DNA of 52,826 nt from Comamonadaceae bacterium (GTDB lineage: Bacteria; Pseudomonadota; Gammaproteobacteria; Burkholderiales; Burkholderiaceae_C). A program made the position numbers and the translations under genes. The DNA is taken from the NCBI GenBank assembly GCA_947478725.1, contig CANJWZ010000030.1:1-52826 (forward strand), in the 5' to 3' direction. This document shows, piece after piece, positions 6,913 to 14,284 of the stretch; within the stretch, counting starts at the first letter, position 1; each line of letters starts with the position of its first letter. A model generated the notes under the pieces. The model worked only from the letters and a program-made list of their open reading frames with translations, did not search any database and was not told the DNA's origin.

Positions 6913-8099
6913 TGCGGCTGCTGCACATGGCACCCAACGAACGGGTCATCACGGTCGCCAAACTGGGCTCGGCCGTCACCATCGCCTACGCGTCGACCTA
7001 TTACATCGTGGCTATTTTGGCCAAGGACATGGCTCAAAGTCTGGGCCTTGCCGCTTCGACCGTGTTTTTGGCTTTTTCGGTGGCTTTGCTGGTGTCGGCT
7101 GCATTGGGGCCAATCGCAGGACGGTTTGTAGACCACTACGGCGGGCGCCTAGTGTTGTCTTGCAACAGCCTTGTTTTTGCAGCCGGGCTGGCGGCTTTGT
7201 CGGCAGTGCAGGGGCCGGTTGGGCTGTTTGCCGCTTGGATGCTGATAGGCGTGGCGATGTCCGCAGGCTTTTATGAGGGCGCATTTTCAGCCTTGGTCAG
7301 GATGTATGGCGCCACGGCACGCTCGGCGATTACTGGCATCACGCTGATTGCCGGCTTTGCCAGCACCATCGGCTGGCCGCTCACCACTTGGCTGAACCTG
7401 GAGTTCGGTTGGCGCGGCGCGTGCCTGGCATGGGCGGCGATTCATCTGCTGATAGCCTTGCCTTTGAACCTGTTGCTGCCGCCAGCAAACAAGACGCAAA
7501 AAGTGGATGCCGCAGTGCCTGCCAGCACGCCAGTGGCCAACCAGCCGCCCGCCAAGTCTGCGCCGCCGTCCACATCATGGCTGCTGGCCTTTGTTTTTGG
7601 TACCACCTGGTTCACCAGCACCGCCATGGCAGCGCATCTGCCCGAGCTGCTGCAGGCCAATGGTGTGGGCCTGGCCAGTGCGATTGCCTTGGCAGCGCTG
7701 GTCGGCCCAGCGCAGGTGGCAGGCCGGCTGCTTGAATACAGCCTGCTGCGCAACATCAGCGCCCTGGTTTCTGCCCGAATCGCGTCCACCGCCCACGCCG
7801 TCGGCGCGCTTTTGTTTCTGGCCCTGGGTGTGCCGGCAGGTGTTGTTTTTACAGTCTTGCATGGTGCCGGCAACGGCGTGATGACGATTGCCAACGGCAC
7901 GCTGCCCCTGCTGTTTTTCGGCCCCGGCGGCTATGGCGCCCGGCAAGGCAAGCTGATGATGCCCGCACGCTTTGCGCAGGCGCTGGCACCCTATGTTTTT
8001 GGCTTGGCGATAGAGCGCTTTGGCCCATCTGCGCTGTGGTTTTCAATTGCTTTGGGCTTGGCTGCGTTTGCGGCCCTGCTGGCGTTGCGGCACAGGTAA
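6912..8099 (+). CDS. MFS transporter coupled to arsH (possible arsenical efflux, ArsK-like)
   Basis: The 395-residue major facilitator has 12 predicted membrane helices and a central hydrophilic, Pro/Ala-rich loop near residues 195-220. The loop-2 motif is GRFVDHYGGR. Its start overlaps the arsH stop by one base, so it belongs to the ars response. Inference: it exports arsenite or trivalent organoarsenicals, the role described for the MFS protein ArsK in Agrobacterium. Other MFS genes beside arsH have unknown substrates, so I give no symbol. No arsB, acr3 or arsA is present, so this and AqpS are the only exit routes visible here. Confidence 0.8.
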   Translation: MRLLHMAPNERVITVAKLGSAVTIAYASTYYIVAILAKDMAQSLGLAASTVFLAFSVALLVSAALGPIAGRFVDHYGGRLVLSCNSLVFAAGLAALSAVQGPVGLFAAWMLIGVAMSAGFYEGAFSALVRMYGATARSAITGITLIAGFASTIGWPLTTWLNLEFGWRGACLAWAAIHLLIALPLNLLLPPANKTQKVDAAVPASTPVANQPPAKSAPPSTSWLLAFVFGTTWFTSTAMAAHLPELLQANGVGLASAIALAALVGPAQVAGRLLEYSLLRNISALVSARIASTAHAVGALLFLALGVPAGVVFTVLHGAGNGVMTIANGTLPLLFFGPGGYGARQGKLMMPARFAQALAPYVFGLAIERFGPSALWFSIALGLAAFAALLALRHR

Positions 8100-8281
8100 A
8101 TTGCAGTGGGCAGTGCGCGTGGCTGGCGAGCGGATCGCGTGAAGCCTCCCTGCAACTCAATCGCTGCGGCTTCAGGCCCCTGCTAAAGGTGCCGCATTGA
8201 GCTTAGCCTTGGTGTGGCTGGGGTATAAATCAGATTTCAAGTTCTTGGCGGTTTCATGCAAACGGCCAGCCTTCTTTTCTT
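8100..8281. other. Intergenic region, no gene seen
   Basis: This 182-bp gap contains a TATAAAT at about 8224, suitable as a -10 element for the next gene, but without a convincing -35. No terminator for the arsH-MFS operon and no repeat copy was found. Confidence 0.4.
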
Positions 8282-9178
8282 ATGAAACAACACACCAAAC
8301 GCGTCGGCATCATCGGCTTGGGCATCATGGGCAGCATCATCGCTCGCGCCCTGCTGCAAGCGGGGCATGAGGTGGTGGGTTATGACCCAATGCCTGCGGC
8401 TCGCGCGCGCTTGCGCCGCAGTGGGGGGCGGGTTCTAGCCACTGGGACGGAGGTGGCCCAGCAGGCCGATACGCTGATCTGCTCCCTGCCCAGCACCGCT
8501 GCGCTACACGCTGTGGTGGCGGAGCTTCAGCAGGCGGGTCGCCCCAAGGCTGGGCAGACCGTGATCGAGACCAGTACCTTGCCGTTGGCCGACAAGCTCG
8601 CAGCGGCAGCCGCGTTGCGCAAACAGGGGCGACAGATGGTCGATGCGCCTATCAGTGGCACAGCCGTGCCCGCACCGCAGCAAAACTGGATCATTTACTT
8701 GAGCGGCTCGCCAGCTGCTTGCCGCGAGGCAGCGGCGCTGGCGCAAGCGTTCACGCTGCAAGCCCCACGCGTAGGCGCGCTGGGTGCGGGCACCAAGCTC
8801 AAACTTGCTGCCAACCACCTCGTGGCCATTTACAACGTGGCTTATGCCGAGATGGTGACTTTGTGCCGCCGTATGGATCTTGATCCGGCTGTGGCGCTGG
8901 CGCAGATGGGCCACAGCCCTTACATCGGCACGGGCGCGATGCGGCTGCGCATGCCAATGATGATTGAGCGCAACTATGAGCCGGCCAGCATGAAGATCGC
9001 GCTATGGCAAAAAGACATGCAGATCATCAGCGAGATGGCGCGTTCGGTGCATTGCCCCACCCCGCTGCTGGACACCTGCCACTCCATTTACACGGCGGCG
9101 ATGGCCTTGGGTCTTGGCCAGGCAGACACTGCCGCCACCGCCGAAGTGCTGGCGCGGATGACGGGAGATAAAGCATGA
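8282..9178 (+). CDS. NAD(P)-dependent beta-hydroxyacid dehydrogenase (3-hydroxyisobutyrate dehydrogenase family)
   Basis: The 298-residue protein opens with a Rossmann motif GIIGLGIMGSIIARAL (GxGxxG, residues 9-24). It then has the substrate-binding DAPISGTAVPA and the catalytic-lysine region GTKLKLAANHL, where K is followed by xxxNH as in beta-HADs. The family includes 3-hydroxyisobutyrate, tartronate-semialdehyde, gamma-hydroxybutyrate and imine reductases, and the sequence does not tell me which. It stands alone, so context gives no pathway. Start at ATG 8282. Confidence 0.85.
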   Translation: MKQHTKRVGIIGLGIMGSIIARALLQAGHEVVGYDPMPAARARLRRSGGRVLATGTEVAQQADTLICSLPSTAALHAVVAELQQAGRPKAGQTVIETSTLPLADKLAAAAALRKQGRQMVDAPISGTAVPAPQQNWIIYLSGSPAACREAAALAQAFTLQAPRVGALGAGTKLKLAANHLVAIYNVAYAEMVTLCRRMDLDPAVALAQMGHSPYIGTGAMRLRMPMMIERNYEPASMKIALWQKDMQIISEMARSVHCPTPLLDTCHSIYTAAMALGLGQADTAATAEVLARMTGDKA

Positions 9179-9258
9179 GCCGAGCGAGTTCGCACTCAGC
9201 AGCTTCAATCCGCCCTGGTTCTTGCCTGTCACACCGCGGGTCGGCAAAAATGCCAGTG

Positions 9259-9627
9259 TTATGAATCCTTGTTGATCGAGGACATATCAATGACATACCG
9301 AAACCGTACGTCGCCGCTTTCGATTTTGTTGTAGGCACTGTTGATATCCTCAATTTTGATGAGCTCCACATCTGGGCCGATCGCGTGCTTTGCACAAAAG
9401 TCCAAAATCTCCCGGGTGTCGGCAATGCTTCCAATGAGCGAGCCCGTCACACGCTTGCGGTGAGCGGCCAGTTCCATGTTGTTCACAGATGCCATGGCCT
9501 CCAGGGCGCCGCACACCACAATCGTGCAGTCACGTTTTAGCAAAAGAATAAAGGGGTTGATGTCATGCTTTTGCGGGATGGTTGAGAGGATGAAGTCGAA
9601 ACTTGACTTGAGTGTTTTTAACGCCAA
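9259..9627 (-). pseudogene. Remnant of a zinc-type alcohol dehydrogenase (C-terminal third)
   Basis: The 122 residues match the C-terminal part of the YahK/cinnamyl-alcohol-dehydrogenase group: FDFILSTIPQKHDINPF, GSLIGSIADTREILDFC and DVRFRYVIDM. Full proteins are about 350 residues. The zinc- and most NAD-binding parts are absent. There is no ATG: the frame opens at TTG 9627 directly after a TGA, and no continuation is visible upstream. It sits beside a repeat-rich gap, suggesting loss of the 5' part by rearrangement. Probably not functional. Confidence 0.8.
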
Positions 9628-9796
9628 TCATCCGGATGTCCCTGGGTGAGATAGCAAGATTGCGTTCCATGATCAATGCACGGAGCGCCAGAAAACTAGA
9701 TTTGCAGGAAGTTTTCGATGCCTAGGATCGGTGAATCATCCCAGGTTTGTGGAGGGTATTTAACAATCGGAGTCAGACTCCAATGAACTTCAAGCT

Positions 9797-9854
9797 GCTA
9801 TGAGTTCAGAAGCTTTTCACCCAAGTTTTCATAGGTCCGGAGGTCTAAAAGATG
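9797..9854 (+). repeat. Dispersed 60-bp repeat, copy c
   Basis: GCTATGAGTTCAGAAGCTTT, then TCACCCAAGTTTTCATAGGT, then CCGGAGGTCTAAAAGATG. It matches copy b position by position over most of its length. Confidence 0.75.
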
Positions 9855-9947
9855 CCTGAAAACAAGTCAAAAATAGCTTCTCAGAGCCTCCAGCGGGGCA
9901 AATACCGTCTTGCGACAGCTTTTAAAGGTCAAAAACTGCCTTTTCCA

Positions 9948-10007
9948 GGTGCAAAAAGTGGCTTTAGGCCAATAAATACCGAGGTAACCAGCTATTAAAG
10001 AAATAGC
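9948..10007 (-). repeat. Dispersed 60-bp repeat, copy h
   Basis: On the minus strand: GCTATTTCTTTAATAGCTGG, then CTCGGTATTTATTGGCC, then TAAAGCCACTTTTTGCAC. It ends just beyond the stop of the DCC-COQ7 gene and is inverted relative to copy c. Confidence 0.65.
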
Positions 10008-10018
10008 ATTCCGAAAAA

Positions 10019-10945
10019 CTAGATATGCCGCGCCAGCGCCACTGCCGCACTGGACCCGCTTCCGACCAGCTTGCACCAGGCGAGCAGCAGCCAGCCGGGC
10101 GGCTGGGTTTGCTGGGCCAGGGCTTCGTCGCGGTGCTCGCATTCGTCTTGCTGACATTCCTGCAGCAGTTTGAGCAGCTCGGCGTGCTCCGGCTGATTTT
10201 GCAGCTTGTCGATCTGGTGCTGGTAGTGCTGGTCGACAAAGGTTTCAACCGCTGCAATGGTGGCGTACACCGCGCGTGGGCCAAACAGGGCGGGCAGGGC
10301 ACCGGTGGCAAAGCCAGCCACGCGCCAGCCGGGCAGCAGGCGGCTGCGCTGTGGCCACGGCAAAACGGCGTTGATGTTGTCCAGGTGGACTTGCTCGGTT
10401 TTCAAATGGCGCTGGGCAAATTCGCGTACGCCTGCGTCGCCTGAGACGGCCAGCAGGCCGCGGTAGATCCACACCGCACCGGTTTCTCCGGCCTGGTCTG
10501 ACCGCAAGTCGCCAGCCAGTGCTTTTGACACGCGAGGCGCTTCAAACGCCCTGGCGATGCCCTGCATTTGCGGCCTGATACGCAAAAAGCCGCGATACAC
10601 CACCTCCAGAAGCGGGGTGGCGCCAGGCAGGCGGGCCGCAAATGCCAGGTAGCGCCAGCCGGGCAGCGTAGCCCACAGCGCCACAAAAGCCGCCGCGCCA
10701 CTGAGCACCTGACCACCACCCCGCTGCACATGAAAGCGCGCCAGATAGTCGCTGCGCACGCCGCCCGCTGGCAGCGCTGAGTCCGCCCGGCTGATGTCTG
10801 AAAACGTCAGTGTCTGGCCAGCATCGACCGGCTGAAGGTCTTGGTAAACAGCAATTTCTCGGCGGCACAGGGGGCAGGCACCGTCGTACAAGACTGTCAG
10901 ATTGGCGGTCAGGGTGGGGCAACTGTCTGGGGTCAATTGGGGCAT
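10019..10945 (-). CDS. DCC (DUF393) thiol-oxidoreductase domain fused to COQ7-type di-iron hydroxylase
   Basis: The 308-residue protein starts at ATG 10945; the frame is open upstream but without homology. Residues about 15-135 are a DCC/DUF393 domain with LYDGACPLC (C24, C27). Residues about 150-275 are a COQ7 (demethoxyubiquinone hydroxylase) domain retaining all six expected ligands: E154 (AGETG), E184 and H187 (EQVH), E234 (VET), E268 and H271 (ECEH). Known: COQ7 hydroxylates demethoxyubiquinone at the membrane in ubiquinone synthesis. The role of the DCC part is unknown; it may supply a redox centre. It diverges from olsB. The ribosome-binding site is weak. Confidence 0.85.
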   Translation of the reverse strand: MPQLTPDSCPTLTANLTVLYDGACPLCRREIAVYQDLQPVDAGQTLTFSDISRADSALPAGGVRSDYLARFHVQRGGGQVLSGAAAFVALWATLPGWRYLAFAARLPGATPLLEVVYRGFLRIRPQMQGIARAFEAPRVSKALAGDLRSDQAGETGAVWIYRGLLAVSGDAGVREFAQRHLKTEQVHLDNINAVLPWPQRSRLLPGWRVAGFATGALPALFGPRAVYATIAAVETFVDQHYQHQIDKLQNQPEHAELLKLLQECQQDECEHRDEALAQQTQPPGWLLLAWCKLVGSGSSAAVALARHI

Positions 10946-11040
10946 CCTAGGATGTTGCCAGAGCGGCGGCTGGCTTGCAGGGTGCGCAGCGCATTCACGG
11001 CCAGTCCATGCGGGCAAGCCGAATGCATCGCGGCCCTGTC

Positions 11041-11090
11041 CTGTCACGCAACTGCCACTTAACTGACACAAGCACGTCACCCCGTACTTT
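11041..11090 (+). promoter_or_regulatory. PhoB-box-like triple repeat and weak promoter before olsB
   Basis: Three tandem 11-bp units begin at 11041 (CTGTCAC), 11052 (CTGCCAC) and 11063 (CTGACAC), the spacing and near-consensus of PhoB half-sites (CTGTCAT, 11-bp period). A weak -10, TACTTT, follows at 11085-11090. The -10 is 15 nt after the last heptamer rather than the 10 nt seen before pstS, so the promoter placement is tentative. The 10946-11371 gap holds only this site and the terminator-like hairpin. Confidence 0.5.
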
Positions 11091-11297
11091 CAAAATACGT
11101 GCATGCAAAAAGTCGAACAAGCCATACCAAGTCTGAATTTCAACCAGCAGTGCCTGCGCATTTTGCGCTGCACCGCCAAGGCACTGGCCAGCAGCCCGGG
11201 TGGCTTGCGCTTCCAGCCGGGAGCGCGGCCCTGGCTGGAGGGACTTCAAAGCATTCGCCCCATGCTCCCGAGCGTTGGCAAATGTCCTCCCATCAGT

Positions 11298-11320
11298 AGC
11301 CCCGACCCCGGGGCTTTTTT
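11298..11320 (+). terminator. Terminator-like hairpin in the olsB leader
   Basis: AGCCCCG (11298-11304), loop ACCC, CGGGGCT (11309-11315), then a six-T run: a strong intrinsic terminator 50 bp before olsB. It would end a transcript of about 220 nt begun at the upstream Pho-like promoter, so it is either an attenuator or the end of a small RNA. Confidence 0.75.
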
Positions 11321-11371
11321 ACAGCAAATTTTGAACAGTGAACCGACAGCGATAAACCCAAGGAGCCCGCT

Positions 11372-12244
11372 ATGAAAGAACTGCCCAACCCCACCTTTGC
11401 CCTGTCCCCCGTGGCGATGCCACAAGTTATCCGGGGGTCACTTTGTCCAAGCGGTCAAACTGTCGTTTCCGATGTTGTTCAAAGGCCTGCCGTGGGCAAA
11501 ATCTCGGTCAGCTGGGCCCGGCATCAAGACGAGGTCCGGGCGGCGCAGCGCCTGAGATACCAGGTTTTTGCGCTTGAAATGGGGGCCACATTACCCGTGA
11601 CAGTGCCCGGCCATGACATTGATTTGTTCGACGACTACTGCGAGCACCTGCTGGTGCGAGACGAGGCCAGCGGCGATGTGATTGGCACCTACCGCGTGTT
11701 GACACCTACCCAGGCCAAGCGTGCGGGCAGCACCTACAGCGACACCGAGTTTGACCTGACGCGCCTGCGCAGCCTGCGCGAGCGGATGGTTGAGCTGGGC
11801 CGCAGCTGCGTGCATGCAGACCACCGCTCGGGTGGCGTCATCTTGGCGCTGTGGGGTGCGCTGGCTGAATTCATGGCGCGTAACCAGCTGGACACCATGA
11901 TTGGCTGCGCCAGCATCCCGATGCAAACGCCTGGCGCAAACAGCGGTCAGGCGGCAGCCAGCATCTGGCGACAGGTCAGGCAGACGCATTTGGCACCGAT
12001 TGACTATCACGTCACGCCGCGTCTGGCGCTGCCAGTTGACAAGCTCGACGACTCGCTGAACATTGAGCCGCCCGCGCTGATTCGCGGCTACTTGCGCTTG
12101 GGTGCCAAGGTGCTGGGTGCTCCGGCCTGGGACCCTGACTTTAATTCTGCGGACCTGCCGATGATGATGCGCATTGCCGATCTGCCGCCGCGCTATCTGA
12201 AGCACTTCACGGCGCAACCTGCCCATAAAGCTGTGACTGTGTGA
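11372..12244 (+). CDS. olsB: Ornithine-acyl-ACP N-acyltransferase, OlsB-like
   Basis: This 290-residue GNAT-like acyltransferase belongs to the OlsB/hemolysin group. It shows RHQDEVRAAQRLRYQVFALEMGA at the N-terminus, DIDLFDDYCEHLLV, IGTYRVL, and ELGRSCVHADHRSGGVI followed by LWGALAEFM. Known: OlsB links a 3-hydroxyacyl chain from ACP to ornithine, giving lyso-ornithine lipid, which OlsA (not in this window) completes. The ATG has AAGGAG 7 nt upstream. First gene of a three-gene operon, overlapping the next by one to four bases. Ornithine lipid lacks phosphate, which fits the surrounding phosphate genes and the Pho-like box upstream. Confidence 0.85.
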   Translation: MKELPNPTFALSPVAMPQVIRGSLCPSGQTVVSDVVQRPAVGKISVSWARHQDEVRAAQRLRYQVFALEMGATLPVTVPGHDIDLFDDYCEHLLVRDEASGDVIGTYRVLTPTQAKRAGSTYSDTEFDLTRLRSLRERMVELGRSCVHADHRSGGVILALWGALAEFMARNQLDTMIGCASIPMQTPGANSGQAAASIWRQVRQTHLAPIDYHVTPRLALPVDKLDDSLNIEPPALIRGYLRLGAKVLGAPAWDPDFNSADLPMMMRIADLPPRYLKHFTAQPAHKAVTV

Positions 12245-13113
12245 TGCGGACGATGTTTGACGCTTTGGGCTCCATGGGCAGTGCATCAGGTGCAGGTGCC
12301 CAGGAGACGCATGACAACGATGATGAATCGCTGCGCAAACGTTATCGCACGGTTTTTATCTCTGACCTGCACCTGGGCACGCCAGGCTGCCAGGCCGATG
12401 CGCTGCTGGATTTTTTAAAAGCCCACCCCAGCGACAACCTGTACCTGGTTGGCGACATCATTGACGGCTGGCAACTGCGCCGCAAATGGTATTGGCCGCA
12501 GGCCCACAACGACGTGGTTCAAAAGCTGCTCAAGCGTGCACGCAAGGGCTGCCGGGTGGTGTTCATACCGGGCAACCATGATGAGTTTGCGCGCGAATTC
12601 ATCGGCCTGCGCTTTGGCGATATCGAGGTGATGGAAGAGGCGGTACACACCACCGCTGATGGGCGTCAGTTGTGGGTCATTCACGGTGACTACTTCGATG
12701 CAGTGGTGCAATGCGCCAAGTGGCTGGCCATCGTCGGGGACAACCTGTATGAATTCACGCTCAAGTTGAATCGCTACCTGAACAGCTTGCGCGCCCGCCT
12801 GGGCTTGCCGTATTGGTCCCTGTCGGCGTACCTGAAGCAAAAGGTCAAAAGCGCACTGAACTACGTGACTGATTTCGAGGTGGCCGTGGCCAACGAGGCA
12901 CGGCGGCGCGGTCACCAGGGCGTGGTATGCGGACATATCCATCGCGCCGAGATGCGCGACATAGACGGCGTGCTGTATTGCAACGATGGCGACTGGGTGG
13001 AAAGCCGTACCGCGCTGGTTGAACACTTTGATGGCACGCTGGAACTGCTGCACTGGGCCCCGTCGCATGAGACGCAAGGCCGTGCACAAATGGGCAACAC
13101 CGTTAACGCTTGA
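12241..13113 (+). CDS. Calcineurin-like phosphoesterase, probable PlcP-type phospholipase C
   Basis: The 290-residue metallophosphoesterase carries the full motif set, numbered from ATG 12244: D41-x-H43 (SDLHLG), GDIIDGW with D71, GNHDE 110-114, H147-GD and GHIH 240-243. Such proteins are often called LpxH-like UDP-2,3-diacylglucosamine diphosphatases. The KWYWPQAHNDVVQKLL stretch and the following glycosyltransferase match the PlcP group better, by my recollection. Known: PlcP in Sinorhizobium meliloti and marine bacteria cleaves phospholipid head groups under phosphate limitation, leaving diacylglycerol. Start is GTG 12241 or ATG 12244; both overlap the olsB stop, implying coupling. Confidence 0.8.
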   Translation: MMRTMFDALGSMGSASGAGAQETHDNDDESLRKRYRTVFISDLHLGTPGCQADALLDFLKAHPSDNLYLVGDIIDGWQLRRKWYWPQAHNDVVQKLLKRARKGCRVVFIPGNHDEFAREFIGLRFGDIEVMEEAVHTTADGRQLWVIHGDYFDAVVQCAKWLAIVGDNLYEFTLKLNRYLNSLRARLGLPYWSLSAYLKQKVKSALNYVTDFEVAVANEARRRGHQGVVCGHIHRAEMRDIDGVLYCNDGDWVESRTALVEHFDGTLELLHWAPSHETQGRAQMGNTVNA

Positions 13114-13138
13114 TGGCACATCAACGAAGTCAACAAAC

Positions 13139-14239
13139 ATGAAAATTGCACTCATCACTGACGCATGGCTACCGCAGGTCAATGGCGTCGTCACCACGCT
13201 GGTCGAGCTGGTGCGCGAACTGCAGGCGCTGGGCCACATCGTTGACGTGATACACCCCGGCCTGTTTAAAACCCGGCCCTGCCCTGGCTATGCGGGCATT
13301 GACCTGGCTGTGTCACCCAAACGGGTGCTGACAGAAAAGCTTGATGCGTTTGCACCCGAGGCGATTCATATTGCCACGGAGGGGCCGCTGGGCTGGGCTG
13401 CGCGCAGCTACTGCACCAAACGAGCGCTCCGGTTTACCACTGCATTTCACACCAAGTTCCCTGAAATCTTGCAGGCTGCACTGAAGATTCCACTGTCATG
13501 GGGCTACGCGCTGTTCAGGTACTTTCACAAGCCATCAGCGGGCGTGATGGTGCCCACCAACGGCGTGATGCGCATGCTGTCCCAGCGCGGCTTTAAAAAC
13601 CTGCGGGGCTGGACGCACGGTGTTGACACCGATCTCTTTGCCTACCAGCCGCAACCCAGGTTGTACCCACCGATGGGCACACTGGTGCGGCCTGTGTCGC
13701 TGTTTGTGGGCCGTGTGTCCTATGAAAAAAACATTGATGCTTTTTTGAATCTTGACATACCGGGCACCAAGGTGGTCTGCGGCGTGGGCCCGCTGGAGGC
13801 ATCGCTCAAGCAGCGCTACCCGCTGGTGCGCTGGATGGGCGTGTTGCCCCGGCAGGAGCTGGCCAGTGTGTACTCAGCTGCCGATGTGTTTGTGTTTCCC
13901 AGCCGGTCTGAAACCTTTGGCCTGGTGATGTTGGAGGCGATGGCCACTGGCACACCGGTAGCGGCCTACCCGGTTGACGGGCCGCTGGAGGTGCTGTGCA
14001 AGGCTGGTGGAACGGATGATGGCGTTCATCACGGCGGTGTTCTGCATGCTGACTTGCAGCAGGCTTGTTATCAGGCGCTGGCCGTACCGCGCCATGAAGC
14101 CCGCTTGCGTGCGCTTGACTTCAGCTGGTCGCAAGCAGCTCAGTTGTTTGAAGGGTTTTTGGTCAGCGCCCAGCCACAGAAGGCAAGTAACATGGGGTCA
14201 GCCGGTGCGGCTGTCACACCATTGTCATCAAACTTGTAA
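13139..14239 (+). CDS. GT4 glycosyltransferase, probable Agt-type glycolipid synthase
   Basis: The protein has 366 residues from ATG 13139 (MKIALITDAWLPQVNGV); the in-frame sequence upstream overlaps the previous gene and is rejected. GT-B fold, family GT4: the N-terminal acceptor domain has GPLGWAARSYC and TTAFHTKFPEI, and the C-terminal donor domain has LFVGRVSYEKNI and SRSETFGLVMLEAM (E-x7-E motif). It sits 25 bp after the PlcP-like gene. Known: Agt enzymes glycosylate the diacylglycerol released by PlcP to make phosphorus-free glycolipids. That role is inferred; a mannosyltransferase of the MgtA/PimB type is the alternative. Confidence 0.82.
   Translation: MKIALITDAWLPQVNGVVTTLVELVRELQALGHIVDVIHPGLFKTRPCPGYAGIDLAVSPKRVLTEKLDAFAPEAIHIATEGPLGWAARSYCTKRALRFTTAFHTKFPEILQAALKIPLSWGYALFRYFHKPSAGVMVPTNGVMRMLSQRGFKNLRGWTHGVDTDLFAYQPQPRLYPPMGTLVRPVSLFVGRVSYEKNIDAFLNLDIPGTKVVCGVGPLEASLKQRYPLVRWMGVLPRQELASVYSAADVFVFPSRSETFGLVMLEAMATGTPVAAYPVDGPLEVLCKAGGTDDGVHHGGVLHADLQQACYQALAVPRHEARLRALDFSWSQAAQLFEGFLVSAQPQKASNMGSAGAAVTPLSSNL
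14211..14228 (+). promoter_or_regulatory. Pho box before ppk, inside the 3' end of the glycosyltransferase gene
   Basis: CTGTCAC (14211-14217), ACCA, TTGTCAT (14222-14228) form two PhoB half-sites with exact 11-bp spacing, closely matching the pstS box. A weaker third unit, CTTGTAA, follows at 14233. A -10 such as TAAACA (14237-14242) is possible but poor. It lies about 57 bp before the ppk start. Confidence 0.65.
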
Positions 14240-14284
14240 ACACTGGTCGGTAGTCCCACGCCATTCACAACAACTGCACACGCC

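Larger units (their letters stand above)
9628..10018. other. Gene-free gap holding two opposed repeat copies
   Basis: No coding region is supported in these 391 bp. They contain repeat copy c (plus orientation, 9797-9854) and copy h (minus orientation, 9948-10007), facing each other across about 93 bp. The part nearest the alcohol-dehydrogenase remnant (9628-9796) shows nothing I can identify. Confidence 0.6.

Noticed and set aside
11103..11375. 90-codon frame ahead of olsB
   Set aside because: It passes through a strong terminator hairpin and has no recognisable homology or ribosome-binding site. Kept only as part of the leader hypothesis.
12986..13138. N-terminal extension of the glycosyltransferase
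   Set aside because: Overlaps the PlcP-like gene in another frame; the GT4 fold begins exactly at ATG 13139.
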